Origin: Pseudomonas sp. PDM18
GTDB taxonomy: Bacteria > Pseudomonadota > Gammaproteobacteria > Pseudomonadales > Pseudomonadaceae
Direction of reading: 5' to 3'
NCBI RefSeq assembly: GCF_014852585.1
Contig: NZ_JACVBX010000017.1
Coordinates: 34,597 to 98,596, forward strand
Length of the DNA stretch: 64,000 nt
Under the pieces are notes generated by a model. The model was not told the origin of the DNA. It did not search any database and worked only from the letters and a program-made list of their open reading frames with translations. The position numbers and the translations under genes are program-made. Shown piece by piece: positions 26,944-36,692 of this stretch; positions within the stretch are counted from its first letter, which is position 1; every line of letters begins with the position of its first letter.

Positions 26944-27828
26944 TCAGCTCCCTGCCATGTCCAGCGCCGCAGCCTGCTCGTCCACTAGTTGGCGGAACAG
27001 CTCCAGCGAACGCGAGCGCGAGTCGCTGCGCCAGATCAGCCAGGTGTTCAACCGGGCAAACTCCCCCGCCATGGGCCAGGCGCTGACCGAGGCACTGCCG
27101 GGCATGTTGCTCAGCATGCTGCGCGGCATCACCGCCAGGCCGCCGCCGGCGCTCACGCAGGCAAGCATGCTGTGGTAGGACTCCAACTCGCGGATGGCGC
27201 CGGGGGCCGCGCCGTCGGCTGCGAACCAGCGCTCGAAATGGTGGCGGTAGGAGCAGTTGTCGCGGAACACGTAGATCATCTCGCCGTCGGCATCCTGGCC
27301 GCGCTGGATCGGAGCGTGGTGCGAGGGCGCGACCACCAGCATGTCCTCGTCGAACACCGGCACGCCCTCCAGCGCGGGGTGCCTGATCGGCCCGTCGACG
27401 AAGGCGGCGATCAGCTCGCCGGCGATCACCCCATCGATCATGTCGCCCGACGGGCCGGTTGACAGGTCCAGTTCCACCTTCGGGTACTGCTGGTGGTAGC
27501 GCGCCAGCAGGCGCGGGATACGCACCGCCGCCGTGCTTTCCAGCGAGCCGATGGGGAAGCGCCCGGTGGGCTCCTTGCCCGACACCACCACCCGCGCCTC
27601 TTCCACCAGGCCGAGGATGCGCGTGGCGTAGACGAGGAAGTCGTGCCCGGCCAGCGACAGGCGCAGGCGGTTGTTCTCGCGGATGAACAGGTCGGCGCCC
27701 AGGTCCGCTTCCAGCTGCTTGATCCGCGTGGTCAGGTTGGACGGCACGCGGTGCATGGCCTGGGCGGCGGCGGCGATGCTCTTGTGGGCCGCCACGGCGC
27801 AGAAGATTTCCAGCTGGACCAGGTCCAT
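26944..27828 (-). CDS. LysR-family transcriptional regulator
   Basis: A 294-residue LysR protein with [27 protein letters not shown] forming the HTH (shown up to the recognition helix start) and a standard effector-binding domain. The ATG at 27828 has GGAGA at proper spacing; the longer frame would need TTG. It is divergent from the succinate-semialdehyde dehydrogenase with about 108 bases between starts, making it the probable regulator of that gene. Confidence 0.92.
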   Translation of the reverse strand: MDLVQLEIFCAVAAHKSIAAAAQAMHRVPSNLTTRIKQLEADLGADLFIRENNRLRLSLAGHDFLVYATRILGLVEEARVVVSGKEPTGRFPIGSLESTAAVRIPRLLARYHQQYPKVELDLSTGPSGDMIDGVIAGELIAAFVDGPIRHPALEGVPVFDEDMLVVAPSHHAPIQRGQDADGEMIYVFRDNCSYRHHFERWFAADGAAPGAIRELESYHSMLACVSAGGGLAVMPRSMLSNMPGSASVSAWPMAGEFARLNTWLIWRSDSRSRSLELFRQLVDEQAAALDMAGS

Positions 27829-27936
27829 TTCATTCTCCAAACGAGAGCGTAATCGTCATTATTATTCAGTTTTCATAAGCATGATTCAACGCGACACTGG
27901 CTCCACATCCTGCAACCCACCCTCCAGGAGCGAGCC

Positions 27937-29325
27937 ATGAGCATCTCCCCGCAGACCCACGCGATCTCCCGCAATCCCGCCACCGGCGAGGTGATCGACA
28001 GCTACGCCTTCGAATCCGCGCAGGCGCTGGAGCAGTCCCTGGCCCGCGCGGCCCAGGGCTACGCGACCTGGAAGCGCACCCCGCTGGAGCAGCGCGCCGC
28101 CGCCCTGGTACGCCTCGGCCAGGCGCTGCGCGCCAACGCCGATGCCCTTGCCGCCACTATCACCGCCGAGATGGGCAAGCCCATCACCCAGGCCCGTGGC
28201 GAAGAGGAAAAGTGCGCCGGCCTGTGCGACTGGTACGCCGCCAACGGCCCGCAGATGCTCGCCCCGGAGCCCACCAGCGTGGAGCACGAGCGCGCCTGGA
28301 TCGAGTACCGCCCGCTGGGCCCGATCCTCGCGGTGATGCCGTGGAACTTCCCGATCTGGCAGGTGCTGCGCGGCGCGGTGCCGGCGCTGCTGGCAGGCAA
28401 CACCTATGTGCTCAAGCACGCACCGAACGTCATGGGCAGCGCCTACGGAATGCTGCAGGCGTTCCAGCAGGCGGACTTCCCGGCCGGCGTGTTCGAGGTG
28501 ATCAACGTCGGTAACGACCTGGTATCCCAGGTCATCCGCGACGACCGCATCGCCGCCGTCACCGTGACCGGCAGCGTGCGCGCCGGCTCCGCCATCGGCT
28601 CCCAGGCCGGCGCCGCGCTGAAGAAGTGCGTGCTCGAACTGGGCGGCTCGGACGCCTTCATCGTGCTCGCCGATGCCGACCTCGACGTGGCCGTGAAGGC
28701 CGCCGTCGCCGGACGCTTCCAGAACTCCGGGCAGGTCTGCGCCGCCGCCAAGCGCTTCATCATCGAGGACAGCATCGCCGACGTCTTCACTGAGCGCTTC
28801 GTCGCCGCCACCCGCGAACTGCTGATGGGCGACCCGACCCAGGCGCAGACCTACATCGGCCCCATGGCCCGCTACGACCTGCGCGATGAGCTGGACGACC
28901 AGGTCCAGCGCACCCTGGCCGAAGGCGCGACCCTGCTGCTGGGCGGCGGCAAGGTCGACGGCGTGGGCAACTTCTACCAGCCCACCGTGCTGGCGGACGT
29001 AACGCCGGAGATGACCTCATTCCGCGAAGAGCTGTTCGGCCCGGTGGCCTCGATCATCCGCGCCAGGGACGCGCGCCACGCGCTGGAGCTGGCCAACGAC
29101 AGCGACTTCGGCCTGACCGCCACGGTGTTTACCGCCGACCTCGCCCGCGCCCGGCAGATGAGCGCCGAACTGGACGTCGGTGGCGTGTTCATCAACGGCT
29201 ACAGTGCCAGCGATGCCCGCGTTGGTTTCGGCGGCGTGAAGAAGAGCGGTTTCGGTCGCGAGCTGTCGCACTTCGGCGTGCGCGAGTTCTGCAACGCACA
29301 GACCGTGTGGGTCGACCGCCGCTAA
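27937..29325 (+). CDS. sad: NAD(P)-dependent succinate-semialdehyde dehydrogenase
   Basis: A 462-residue aldehyde dehydrogenase whose length and motifs match the Sad (YneI) group. The catalytic pair is Cys268 (NSGQVCAAAKRF) and Glu234 (LELGGSDAF), with the nucleotide-site motifs MPWNFPIWQ and VTGSVRAG. It should oxidise succinate semialdehyde to succinate, the last step of GABA, putrescine and agmatine degradation. CCAGGAG precedes the ATG. It is divergent from a LysR gene and followed by a perfect terminator. The symbol is assigned by similarity of motifs; another aldehyde substrate is possible. Confidence 0.88.
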   Translation: MSISPQTHAISRNPATGEVIDSYAFESAQALEQSLARAAQGYATWKRTPLEQRAAALVRLGQALRANADALAATITAEMGKPITQARGEEEKCAGLCDWYAANGPQMLAPEPTSVEHERAWIEYRPLGPILAVMPWNFPIWQVLRGAVPALLAGNTYVLKHAPNVMGSAYGMLQAFQQADFPAGVFEVINVGNDLVSQVIRDDRIAAVTVTGSVRAGSAIGSQAGAALKKCVLELGGSDAFIVLADADLDVAVKAAVAGRFQNSGQVCAAAKRFIIEDSIADVFTERFVAATRELLMGDPTQAQTYIGPMARYDLRDELDDQVQRTLAEGATLLLGGGKVDGVGNFYQPTVLADVTPEMTSFREELFGPVASIIRARDARHALELANDSDFGLTATVFTADLARARQMSAELDVGGVFINGYSASDARVGFGGVKKSGFGRELSHFGVREFCNAQTVWVDRR

Positions 29326-29336
29326 GCGCTGAAAAT

Positions 29337-29366
29337 ACAAAGGCCCACCTCGAGGTGGGCCTTTGT
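29337..29366. terminator. Perfect palindromic terminator
   Basis: The 30 bases 29337-29366 are self-complementary, with 14-bp arms (ACAAAGGCCCACCT and AGGTGGGCCTTTGT) around CG. They lie between the convergent dehydrogenase and hemN genes, so the hairpin serves both strands. Confidence 0.92.
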
Positions 29367-29382
29367 GCGTCGGTCGCCAGCG

Positions 29383-30780
29383 TCAGATGGTGCGGGAGAA
29401 GCGCTCCTGCTGCCCGCCGCCCAGGTAGGCGTCGAAAGCCATCGCCACACTGCGCATCATCAGCTGGCCCTGGGGCAGCAGCACCAGTGCGTCGTCATGC
29501 AGCTCGATCAGACCGTCGCCGGCCTGCTCCTGCAACTGTCGCAGCGCTCCCTCAAAGTACTCGCCGAAGCGAACGCCGTGGCGCTCTTCCAGCGGCGTGT
29601 AGTCCACGCGGCCATGGCACATCAGCGCGCTGATCACTTCGCGACGCAGGCAGTCGTCGTCGGTCAGGCGATAGCCCTTGTGCACCGGCAGCAGGCCTTC
29701 GTCGAGCCGCGCGTAGTACTGCGACAGTTCCTTCACATTCTGCCCGTAGGTGTCGCCGACCTTGCTGATGGACGACACGCCCAGGGCGATCAGGTCGCAG
29801 TCGGCGTGGGTCGAATAACCCTGGAAATTGCGCTGCAGGGTGCCGTTGCTGCGGGCCACGGTGAGTTCGTCATCAGGCAGGGAGAAGTGGTCCATGCCGA
29901 TATAGACGTAGCCCGCCTCGGTCAACCGCTGGATGGTCAGCTCCAGCAACTCCAGCTTGCGCTCCGGCGGCGGCATGTCTTCGCGACGGATCAGTCGCTG
30001 CGCGCGCACCCGCTCGGGCAGGTGGGCGTAGCTGTAGGCGGCGATGCGATCGGGGCGCAGGTCGATGATCTTGCTGAGGGTGGTGTCGAAGCTCGCTACG
30101 GTCTGCAGCGGCAGGCCATAGATCAGGTCCACGGAGACCGACTTGAACTTCGCCTCGCGCGCCGCCGCGACCAGGTCGAAAACCTGCTGCTCGCTCTGGA
30201 CGCGGTTGACCGCTTCCTGCACCTTCTCGTCGAAATCCTGCACGCCGAAGCTCAGCCGGTTGAAACCCTGGGCGCGCAGCTCGGCGATGCGCTCGCGGCT
30301 GATGGTGCGCGGGTCGACTTCGATGGAGAACTCGTGGGCATCGCTTTCGTCGAGGTTGAAATGCTCGCGCAGGCTGTCCATCACCTCGCCGAGCTGCTCG
30401 CTGGTGAGGTAGGTCGGCGTACCGCCGCCCAGGTGCAGCTGGGTGAGCTTGCGGGTGCCGTCGAACAGGTCGGCCTGCATGGCGATCTCGCGCTTGAGGT
30501 AGTCCAGGTACTCCACGGCGCGGTGGGTCTTCTGGGTGATGATTTTGTTGCAGGCGCAGTAGTAGCAGAGGCTCTTGCAGAACGGGATATGGATGTACAC
30601 CGAGAGCGGCTTGGCCGCGCTCCCGTCGCCGGGATGGTTGCTGCGCCGAGCGGCCGCGCGGTAGTCGTCGGCGGCGAACGCGCCATGGAACTGCGGTGCA
30701 GTGGGATAGGAGGTGTAGCGCGGGCCGGGACGGTCATATTTTTCCACCAGCGCGCGGTTGAAACTCATCGATTCGGGCAT
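29383..30780 (-). CDS. hemN: Oxygen-independent coproporphyrinogen III oxidase
   Basis: A 465-residue radical-SAM enzyme of HemN length. It shows YTSYPTAPQF, the 4Fe-4S motif IPFCKSLCYYCAC, and LGGGTPTYLT. It performs the oxidative decarboxylation of coproporphyrinogen III to protoporphyrinogen IX under low oxygen, in the cytoplasm. The ATG at 30780 has CAGGAG nine bases upstream; a second Met four residues later is also possible. In other pseudomonads hemN is Anr-dependent; here only a half-site TTGAT was found upstream, so that control is not shown. Confidence 0.96.
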   Translation of the reverse strand: MPESMSFNRALVEKYDRPGPRYTSYPTAPQFHGAFAADDYRAAARRSNHPGDGSAAKPLSVYIHIPFCKSLCYYCACNKIITQKTHRAVEYLDYLKREIAMQADLFDGTRKLTQLHLGGGTPTYLTSEQLGEVMDSLREHFNLDESDAHEFSIEVDPRTISRERIAELRAQGFNRLSFGVQDFDEKVQEAVNRVQSEQQVFDLVAAAREAKFKSVSVDLIYGLPLQTVASFDTTLSKIIDLRPDRIAAYSYAHLPERVRAQRLIRREDMPPPERKLELLELTIQRLTEAGYVYIGMDHFSLPDDELTVARSNGTLQRNFQGYSTHADCDLIALGVSSISKVGDTYGQNVKELSQYYARLDEGLLPVHKGYRLTDDDCLRREVISALMCHGRVDYTPLEERHGVRFGEYFEGALRQLQEQAGDGLIELHDDALVLLPQGQLMMRSVAMAFDAYLGGGQQERFSRTI

Positions 30781-30970
30781 GACACGGGCTCCTGAGGCGC
30801 TGGCAGTCTGTCGCTGCGAGTCGCCGCCGCACGATACTCCGCCCAAGCTACGCGCCTCCTGCGCAGGATCAAGAAAGATCTGCCGCGCAGGAAAAATCTT
30901 CAAGCTCGCACACCGGTTGCCGACGCACGAGCGGCGTGGCGCCGTGCTGGGTCCGCCTTGAGCCAGGCAA

Positions 30971-31234
30971 TCAGGGGCGCTGGCGACGCACGGTGGAGAG
31001 CAAGCTCGTGGGGATCGACATCAGCAGGATGTAGGCCGATATCGCCAGTATCAGGCCGCCACTTCCCAGCAGCAGGTAGCGTCGTTCCTTTACCACGGTC
31101 AGGTCCAGGCCACCGGAAAAGAGAATCCAGCCCAGACCCGCCAGGGCCACGGTGAACAGGATGGCAATCAGATAGCTGGCGGCGACGATCAGCACCCAGA
31201 ACGGACTCCAGCGCCGGCGCGATGGCTTTTCCAT
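30971..31234 (-). CDS. Small inner-membrane protein
   Basis: An 87-residue protein with a basic N-terminus (MEKPSRRRW) and two membrane helices (FWVLIVAASYLIAILFTVAL and LLLGSGGLILAISAYILLM). GGGAGG precedes the ATG. It is divergent from the GGDEF gene and lies upstream of hemN on the same strand. No family recognised. Confidence 0.72.
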   Translation of the reverse strand: MEKPSRRRWSPFWVLIVAASYLIAILFTVALAGLGWILFSGGLDLTVVKERRYLLLGSGGLILAISAYILLMSIPTSLLSTVRRQRP

Positions 31235-31449
31235 AGATTCGGGCCTCCCAGCCCCACTGCGAATACTCATGAACCATGCAGCCTGATGGCCACTGGCCGC
31301 TTCGGCAATCGGACAAAAGCAGAAGAAGCGCTTCCCAGACTCCCCGGGACCGCTGCAAACCCGACCGGGAGCGCCCGGCTGGCATACCGGAAATCCAGCA
31401 AGGGCGCTTACAATCACAGTTTGCCGCAAGGGCAGCACGGTTCTCGAAA

Positions 31450-32631
31450 ATGGCGCTCGATCCACCCACCATGTTGACTATCTCGGTCGCCCTCGCGGCG
31501 GCCGCAGCGCTGTACCTGGCCATCGAGTGGCGGAGCGTGCGCGAACGCTCGCTGCTTTACTGGAGCGCCGGCTTCGCCACCATCACCATCGGCTCCACAC
31601 TTGCCCTGCTACGCATGAGCGGCTACCTGCTGGTGGGCATCTGGTTCGCCAATGGTCTGCTGCTACTGGCCCACTGGTTCTTCCTCAGCGGGGTGGCGAA
31701 GTTCACCGAGGCGCGCTTGTCGCGGGGCTGGCTGCTCGTGCCGCTCACCTGGATAGCGCTGCTCGTGGTGCCCGACGGCGGCCCACTGTGGTCCAAGCTC
31801 ATGCTGCTGGCCAACTCCTGGCTGGTCGCCCTGCTCTCCCTGCGCGCCAGCTACCTGCTGCGGCCCCACGGCAAGTCCCTGAGCGTGGGGGCGGTGCAGT
31901 TGCGCTACGTAATGCTCGTGCACGGCGCCTTCTACCTGGCCAAGGGTGCGACGGTGATCATCCCCGGCACGCTGATCGACCTGGCCGCCTTCCGGGGAGA
32001 GATCATCCAGATTTCTCTAGTCGAGGGAGCCATGGCGATCATGCTGATCGCCCTATCGATGACCGGCACCGAGCGCTATCGCCGCGAGAAGCGCATTGCG
32101 CGGCTGGCCGCGCGTGACCCGCTGACCGCGCTGTATAACCGCCGCGCCCTGGAAGTCCGTGCGCCCCGCGTGTTCGAGGACATTTCTGCGGACCGCCCCG
32201 GCGCGCTGCTGCTGATCGACATCGACAATTTCAAGCAGGTCAACGACCTGCACGGGCATACCGCCGGTGACCGCCTGCTGGTGGCGCTCAGCGAGATGAT
32301 CCGCGCCGCACTGCCCGAGCGGGCTGTGGCGGCTCGCCTGGGCGGTGACGAGTTCGTCATCCTGCTGAGCAACGTCAGCGGCGAACAGGTGATGGAGCTC
32401 GCCGACAAGCTGCGCGAGCAGTTCCACAACACCGCCACGCATAACTTCGCCACACCGCAGCCAGTGACTCTGAGCATCGGCGCCAACCTGTTCGACCAGC
32501 CACCGGCCAGCCTCGCCGCGCTGATCGAGCAAGGCGACGCTGCGCTTTACGAATCCAAGCGCGGCGGCCGCGACAGCATCCGCCTGATGGACCGCACGGT
32601 GGCCGGTGGCGATCCGCTGCGCCTGGGCTGA
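31450..32631 (+). CDS. Membrane diguanylate cyclase (GGDEF)
   Basis: A 393-residue protein. The N-terminal ~215 residues hold about six or seven hydrophobic helices, a membrane sensor without a recognised ligand. The GGDEF domain covers about 225-385, with DPLTALYNRRAL, LLIDIDNFKQVND and an intact GGDEF (298-302). The inhibitory RxxD site is absent (PERA at that position), so product inhibition may be lacking. It probably makes c-di-GMP. The start is uncertain: Met at 31450 is used, and a second at 31471 is possible. Confidence 0.9.
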   Translation: MALDPPTMLTISVALAAAAALYLAIEWRSVRERSLLYWSAGFATITIGSTLALLRMSGYLLVGIWFANGLLLLAHWFFLSGVAKFTEARLSRGWLLVPLTWIALLVVPDGGPLWSKLMLLANSWLVALLSLRASYLLRPHGKSLSVGAVQLRYVMLVHGAFYLAKGATVIIPGTLIDLAAFRGEIIQISLVEGAMAIMLIALSMTGTERYRREKRIARLAARDPLTALYNRRALEVRAPRVFEDISADRPGALLLIDIDNFKQVNDLHGHTAGDRLLVALSEMIRAALPERAVAARLGGDEFVILLSNVSGEQVMELADKLREQFHNTATHNFATPQPVTLSIGANLFDQPPASLAALIEQGDAALYESKRGGRDSIRLMDRTVAGGDPLRLG

Positions 32632-32652
32632 TTCGAGCGGATAGGAGCAACG

Positions 32653-32673
32653 CGGCCCGCGCAAGGCGGGCCG
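32653..32673. terminator. Hairpin between convergent genes
   Basis: CGGCCCGC (32653-32660) and GCGGGCCG (32666-32673) form an 8-bp stem with loop GCAAG, 21 bases after the GGDEF stop and just before the aguA stop. There is no clear T-run, so termination is plausible but weaker than at the other sites. Confidence 0.55.
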
Positions 32674-32683
32674 TGTGAGGACA

Positions 32684-33799
32684 TCAGGTGTGGCGCGCGG
32701 GCGCAGCGTACTGGGGCATGGTGATGCAGCCGATGTTACCGCCGCCCAGAAGGATTTCCCGCGAGTTGTCGATGCCGATCACGCGCTTGTCCGGGAACAG
32801 TTCGGCCAGCACGCCCTGAGCGATGCGGTCGTGGGGGTCGTTGAAGAACGGCATCACGATGGCCGAGTTGCCGGTGTAGAAGTTGATGTAGGAGGCGCAG
32901 ATCTTCGTCCCCTCTTGGCGGTCGAAGCTGCCGTCGACCTGATCCAGGCCCTCGGCTTCGGCGGCGGTCCACTCCAGCACCTGTGGCTGCGGCAGCTTGT
33001 GCACCTGCAGCGCATTGCCACGGGCGTCGCGGGCGCTGCGCAGCACGTCGTAGGCCTCCTGGTAGATTTCCCATTGCGGGTCGCTGCGGTCGTCCGTCCA
33101 TTGCATCACCACCACGCCCGGCCGCACGAAGCAGGCCAGATCGTCAACGTGGCCATCAGTTTCGTCGAACTTGCAGCCGCGCGGCAGCCAGATCACGTGC
33201 TCGGCTCCCAGGTAGTCGCAGAGACGACGGGTGACCTCTTCCTTACCCAGATGGGCGTTACGGTTGCGGTTGAGCAGGCACTGCTCGGTGGTCAGCAAAG
33301 TACCCTGGCCGTCGCTGCGGATGCTGCCCATCTCGGCGATGATCGAGGCTCGATAGCGGTCGAAACCCTCGATCTCGAGGATCTTCTGCGCGATCTGGTC
33401 GTCCTTGTCCCAGGGATAGTAGAGGCCGCCGTCGAGCCCGCCATAGGCGTTGAACTGGAAGTCCACACCACGCATCTCGCCGGTGGCGTCATTGACCAGG
33501 AAGGCCGGGCCGCTGTCGCGGAACCAGGTGTCGTTGCAGGTCATCTCCACCACTCGCACGTTCTCGGGGAGCATGCGCCGGGCGTTGGCGTACTGCGCGG
33601 CAGAAGCGCAGACGGTGACCGGCTCGCTGCTGGCGATGGCGCTCACCACCTCGACCCAGATCTTCTGCGCCGGCTTACCGCCGTTGCGCCAGACGTCCGT
33701 GCGCTCAGGCCAGCCAAGCCAGCAGCGGGCCTTGGGTTCGAATTCGCCGGGCAGGCGGAAGCCGTCGGCCTTGGGCATTGTCGAGTGGGTGCGGGACAT
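32684..33799 (-). CDS. aguA: Agmatine deiminase
   Basis: A 371-residue guanidino-group-modifying enzyme of the pentein fold, at the family's usual length. The catalytic Cys358 lies in GGGNIGCITMPQ near the C-terminus. Other signature parts are CWLGWPERTDVW and the acidic/His segment FDETDGHVDDLACFV. It converts agmatine to N-carbamoylputrescine plus ammonia. GGAGTACC lies before the ATG. The partner aguB is not in this window, and a GcvA-type LysR gene follows upstream on the same strand. Confidence 0.95.
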   Translation of the reverse strand: MSRTHSTMPKADGFRLPGEFEPKARCWLGWPERTDVWRNGGKPAQKIWVEVVSAIASSEPVTVCASAAQYANARRMLPENVRVVEMTCNDTWFRDSGPAFLVNDATGEMRGVDFQFNAYGGLDGGLYYPWDKDDQIAQKILEIEGFDRYRASIIAEMGSIRSDGQGTLLTTEQCLLNRNRNAHLGKEEVTRRLCDYLGAEHVIWLPRGCKFDETDGHVDDLACFVRPGVVVMQWTDDRSDPQWEIYQEAYDVLRSARDARGNALQVHKLPQPQVLEWTAAEAEGLDQVDGSFDRQEGTKICASYINFYTGNSAIVMPFFNDPHDRIAQGVLAELFPDKRVIGIDNSREILLGGGNIGCITMPQYAAPARHT

Positions 33800-34017
33800 C
33801 GGCGGTACTCCGGAATCAGGGGCTGGGATGCCTCAAGGTTGCCGGCTCGCCGCGGAGAGAACCATTGATGAATTTAGCGAAATAGCTGAATTGAATTCAT
33901 CATTTAGGCAGATGAATGATGAGCGCCAGGAACCGGCCATGCCCGCGATCGCGCCCATGGAGAGCTCCCACAGGGGAACTCCGGATTCACTTGCACCCCG
34001 CAAGAGTTAACCCGACA

Positions 34018-34905
34018 TCACATGTCGCTGAGCTGGTCGGTCATCCATTCGATGAAATCCGCCACTGCCGGCTTCTCCATGCGCAGACGCTCGCATACCA
34101 GCGCGTACTGCCCCAGGGAGGTGATCTGCGCGGCGAACGGGCGCACCAGCCGGCCGCTCGCCAGGTCCTCAGCGCTGGTGAGGTTGTCGCCGATGGCCAC
34201 GCCCTGCCCGCGCACCGCCGCTTCCATGGTCAGCCCGGCGTGGCCGAGGTAGACATGGCGGCTCGGGCGGATGTCGCTGGCGTGGGTGGTTAGCCAGGCG
34301 GTCCAGGACTTGCCGTCCTGGTCGTCATGCAGCAGGCAGTGGCGCGCCAGGTCGCGCGGGTGCTTGAGCGGCGACTGGTTGAACAGGCCGGGGCTGCAGA
34401 CCGGGAAGAACTGCAGGGTCGGCAACGGCCGCACGAAGTAGGTGCTGGCATCCGCCGGGCCGGTGCCGTAGGTGATCGCCAGGTCGATCTCGGCGGCAGG
34501 CCCCGACGCTTCCAGCGGCTGTTCATGCAGATGAAGGACGATTTCCGGACAGCGCTCGGCGAAATCCGCCAGCCGGCCCACCAGCCACTTCTGCGCCAGC
34601 TCCACCGTCACCGCGATATGCAGCTGCGCCTGGGAACCTGGATCGCGCAACTCATCGCACGCCGTACCGATCAGCTCGAAGGCCTGCTGCAGGCTGCGCA
34701 AAAGGCGCCGCGCCTGGGGAGTGGGCTGCACCTGGCGACCCTGACGCTCGAACAGCGTCGCCCCCAACTGCTCTTCAAGCTGGCGAATCTGGTGGCTGAC
34801 CGCGCTGTCGGTGACGCACAGCTCGGCGGCGGCGCGGCCGAAGTGCGCGTGGCGGGCGGCGGATTCGAAGGTGCGCAAGGCGGTGAGCGAAGGCAGGCGG
34901 CGCAT
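34018..34905 (-). CDS. LysR-family regulator, GcvA-like
   Basis: A 295-residue protein opening MRRLPSLTALRTFESAARH with the HTH FGRAAAELCVTDSAVSHQI, then LDLAITYG-type effector-domain motifs (EIDLAITYGTG). It belongs to the same GcvA/AmpR branch as the regulator at 4.8 kb. A start at 34941 is equally open in frame; neither has a strong ribosome binding site, and the shorter one matches the family. The target is unknown; aguA downstream is a candidate. Confidence 0.9.
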   Translation of the reverse strand: MRRLPSLTALRTFESAARHAHFGRAAAELCVTDSAVSHQIRQLEEQLGATLFERQGRQVQPTPQARRLLRSLQQAFELIGTACDELRDPGSQAQLHIAVTVELAQKWLVGRLADFAERCPEIVLHLHEQPLEASGPAAEIDLAITYGTGPADASTYFVRPLPTLQFFPVCSPGLFNQSPLKHPRDLARHCLLHDDQDGKSWTAWLTTHASDIRPSRHVYLGHAGLTMEAAVRGQGVAIGDNLTSAEDLASGRLVRPFAAQITSLGQYALVCERLRMEKPAVADFIEWMTDQLSDM

Positions 34906-35309
34906 GGGCGGCAGTTCTTTTCGAAGAATGGCGGCCGGCATGCTGAACGAGGCACCGCGCCCAGCGCAAGCCAGGGCGTTGCTGCAGGGGCATCACTCAT
35001 TTCGCGACAGCCGCCACCCGCGCGAGGCTAGCACCACTTCGCAGGAGCGCAGTCAGCAGGTGGCGGGCAAATTGGCACGCCGGACAATTGGATACTCTTT
35101 ATGCCGTCGTTTGTGTCGTCTCCTGCACATCTATCGCGCCTTGAAGCAAAACCTGAGTTGCATATCCCGGATCGCTATCTAGGCTCTTTCTCACAACCGG
35201 CTTCCCTACAGGGAGTAGGCTCAACGTCTCCAGAGCGCATTCGGAGCGAATGCCTTTCACGCCGCCAGCGCGACGCGAGAGCCAGTCAGGGACCAGCAGG
35301 GGACGCTCG
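34906..35309. other. Divergent intergenic region
   Basis: About 400 bases between the LysR gene and the FadL-type porin. No convincing reading frame. Composition is less GC-rich from 35080 to 35180, where promoter elements for the porin probably lie. No repeat or hairpin of note was seen. Confidence 0.4.
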
Positions 35310-36611
35310 ATGACCAGAGACTGCACAGGCGCCGCAAAGGCTATCAGCGCCTCCATTACCACATCGCTTTGTATCCTGTTCTCCGGCCCCGTCTCCGCGG
35401 GCGGCATCATGATCTACGAGGCCGGGCAGGAAGGCATGGGCCTGGCCAATGCCGGTTCCGCCGCCCTGGCCAGCGACCCCAGCGTACTGATGAGCAACCC
35501 CGCGGGTATCGCGAAGCTCAAAGGTACGCAGATCAGCGCCAACGCCCAGGTCATCCTCGGCGACCTGCGTTTCTCCCGTGACGACAACAACCAGTTCGAC
35601 GGCAACGAAGGCGGCAACGCCCTGGAGTGGCTGCCCAGCGCCAGTTTCTTCGTCAGCCACCAGGTCGACGACCGCTCGGCCATCGGCTTCGGCATGTACG
35701 GCAACTTCGGCCTGGCGCTGAACTACGACGACGACTGGGCCGGCCGCTACTTCAGCCAGGAAACGGCGATCATCGGCGTGTCCTTCCAGCCGACCATCGC
35801 GCACAAGTTCACCGACGACCTCACCGTCGGCATCGGCCCGCGCATCGTCTACGGCTACTACCGCACCGAGATGGCCATCAACAACAACCTGCTGGGCCTG
35901 CGCGACAACCCCGACGGCCAGCTGGAATACAAGGACACCGATGTCGGTGTCGGGGTCAACCTGGGCCTGCTCTACGACCTGAGCGAGCGCACCCAGATCG
36001 GTTTCGCCTACACCAGCAAGGTCAAGCTGGAATTCGAAGACAGCCCCGACGTGAGCAAGATCAGCAACCCGATCATCAATGCCGCGCTCAACCGCCTGGA
36101 CGTCAGTTCGCTGGAACTGGACGTGAACATCCCGCAGACGGAGACCCTGAGCATCGCCCACCAGCTCGACCCGCAATGGAAGCTGCTGGGCAGCCTGGGT
36201 TGGCAGGACTGGAGCGAGTTCGGCGAGATCGGCGTGGACGTCGACGCCAACGCCGGCGGCGTCGACCGCACCGTCGACCGCAAATACAAGGACACCTGGC
36301 ACGCCTCCATCGGCACCCAGTACCAGGCCACCCGGCAACTGCGCTGGAGCGTTGGCCTGGGCTACGACAGCTCGGCCGTGGACGACAAAGACCGCACCGT
36401 GGACAACCCCATGGCCGAGACCTGGCGCCTGGCGACCGGCATCAACTACCAGGTCGAGGAAGGCCTCGACCTGCACCTGGCCTACACCCTCGTCTGGCTC
36501 GGCGACATGGACGTCGAGCAAACCAAGTCACGCTCCGGCGACACCCTTTCCGGCACTTACAACAACGCCGCCCTGCACATCATCGGCGGCGGTGCGACCT
36601 GGCGTTTCTGA
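35310..36611 (+). CDS. FadL/OmpP1/TodX-family outer-membrane transporter
   Basis: A 433-residue outer-membrane protein. The signal peptide (through GPVSAGG) is followed by the family N-terminal hatch: YEAGQEGMGLANAGSAALA and SDPSVLMSNPAGIAKL. Alternating beta-strands run to a terminal Phe (GGGATWRF). FadL-type channels take up long-chain fatty acids or aromatic hydrocarbons. The ATG at 35310 has AGGGGA upstream. The next genes, a DUF3313 lipoprotein and an AraC regulator of the type found near lipid uptake genes, point to a hydrophobic-substrate uptake unit. Confidence 0.93.
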   Translation: MTRDCTGAAKAISASITTSLCILFSGPVSAGGIMIYEAGQEGMGLANAGSAALASDPSVLMSNPAGIAKLKGTQISANAQVILGDLRFSRDDNNQFDGNEGGNALEWLPSASFFVSHQVDDRSAIGFGMYGNFGLALNYDDDWAGRYFSQETAIIGVSFQPTIAHKFTDDLTVGIGPRIVYGYYRTEMAINNNLLGLRDNPDGQLEYKDTDVGVGVNLGLLYDLSERTQIGFAYTSKVKLEFEDSPDVSKISNPIINAALNRLDVSSLELDVNIPQTETLSIAHQLDPQWKLLGSLGWQDWSEFGEIGVDVDANAGGVDRTVDRKYKDTWHASIGTQYQATRQLRWSVGLGYDSSAVDDKDRTVDNPMAETWRLATGINYQVEEGLDLHLAYTLVWLGDMDVEQTKSRSGDTLSGTYNNAALHIIGGGATWRF

Positions 36612-36692
36612 CGGCCTACGCGACGACAAGAGCGCGGCCCTGACACTGCGATACGACACCTTCGACAAGAAATACCCATAAGGAGCACTGCA

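Noticed and set aside
30781..30970. Anr/Fnr box upstream of hemN
   Set aside because: Only the half-site TTGAT is present; the second half does not match ATCAA.
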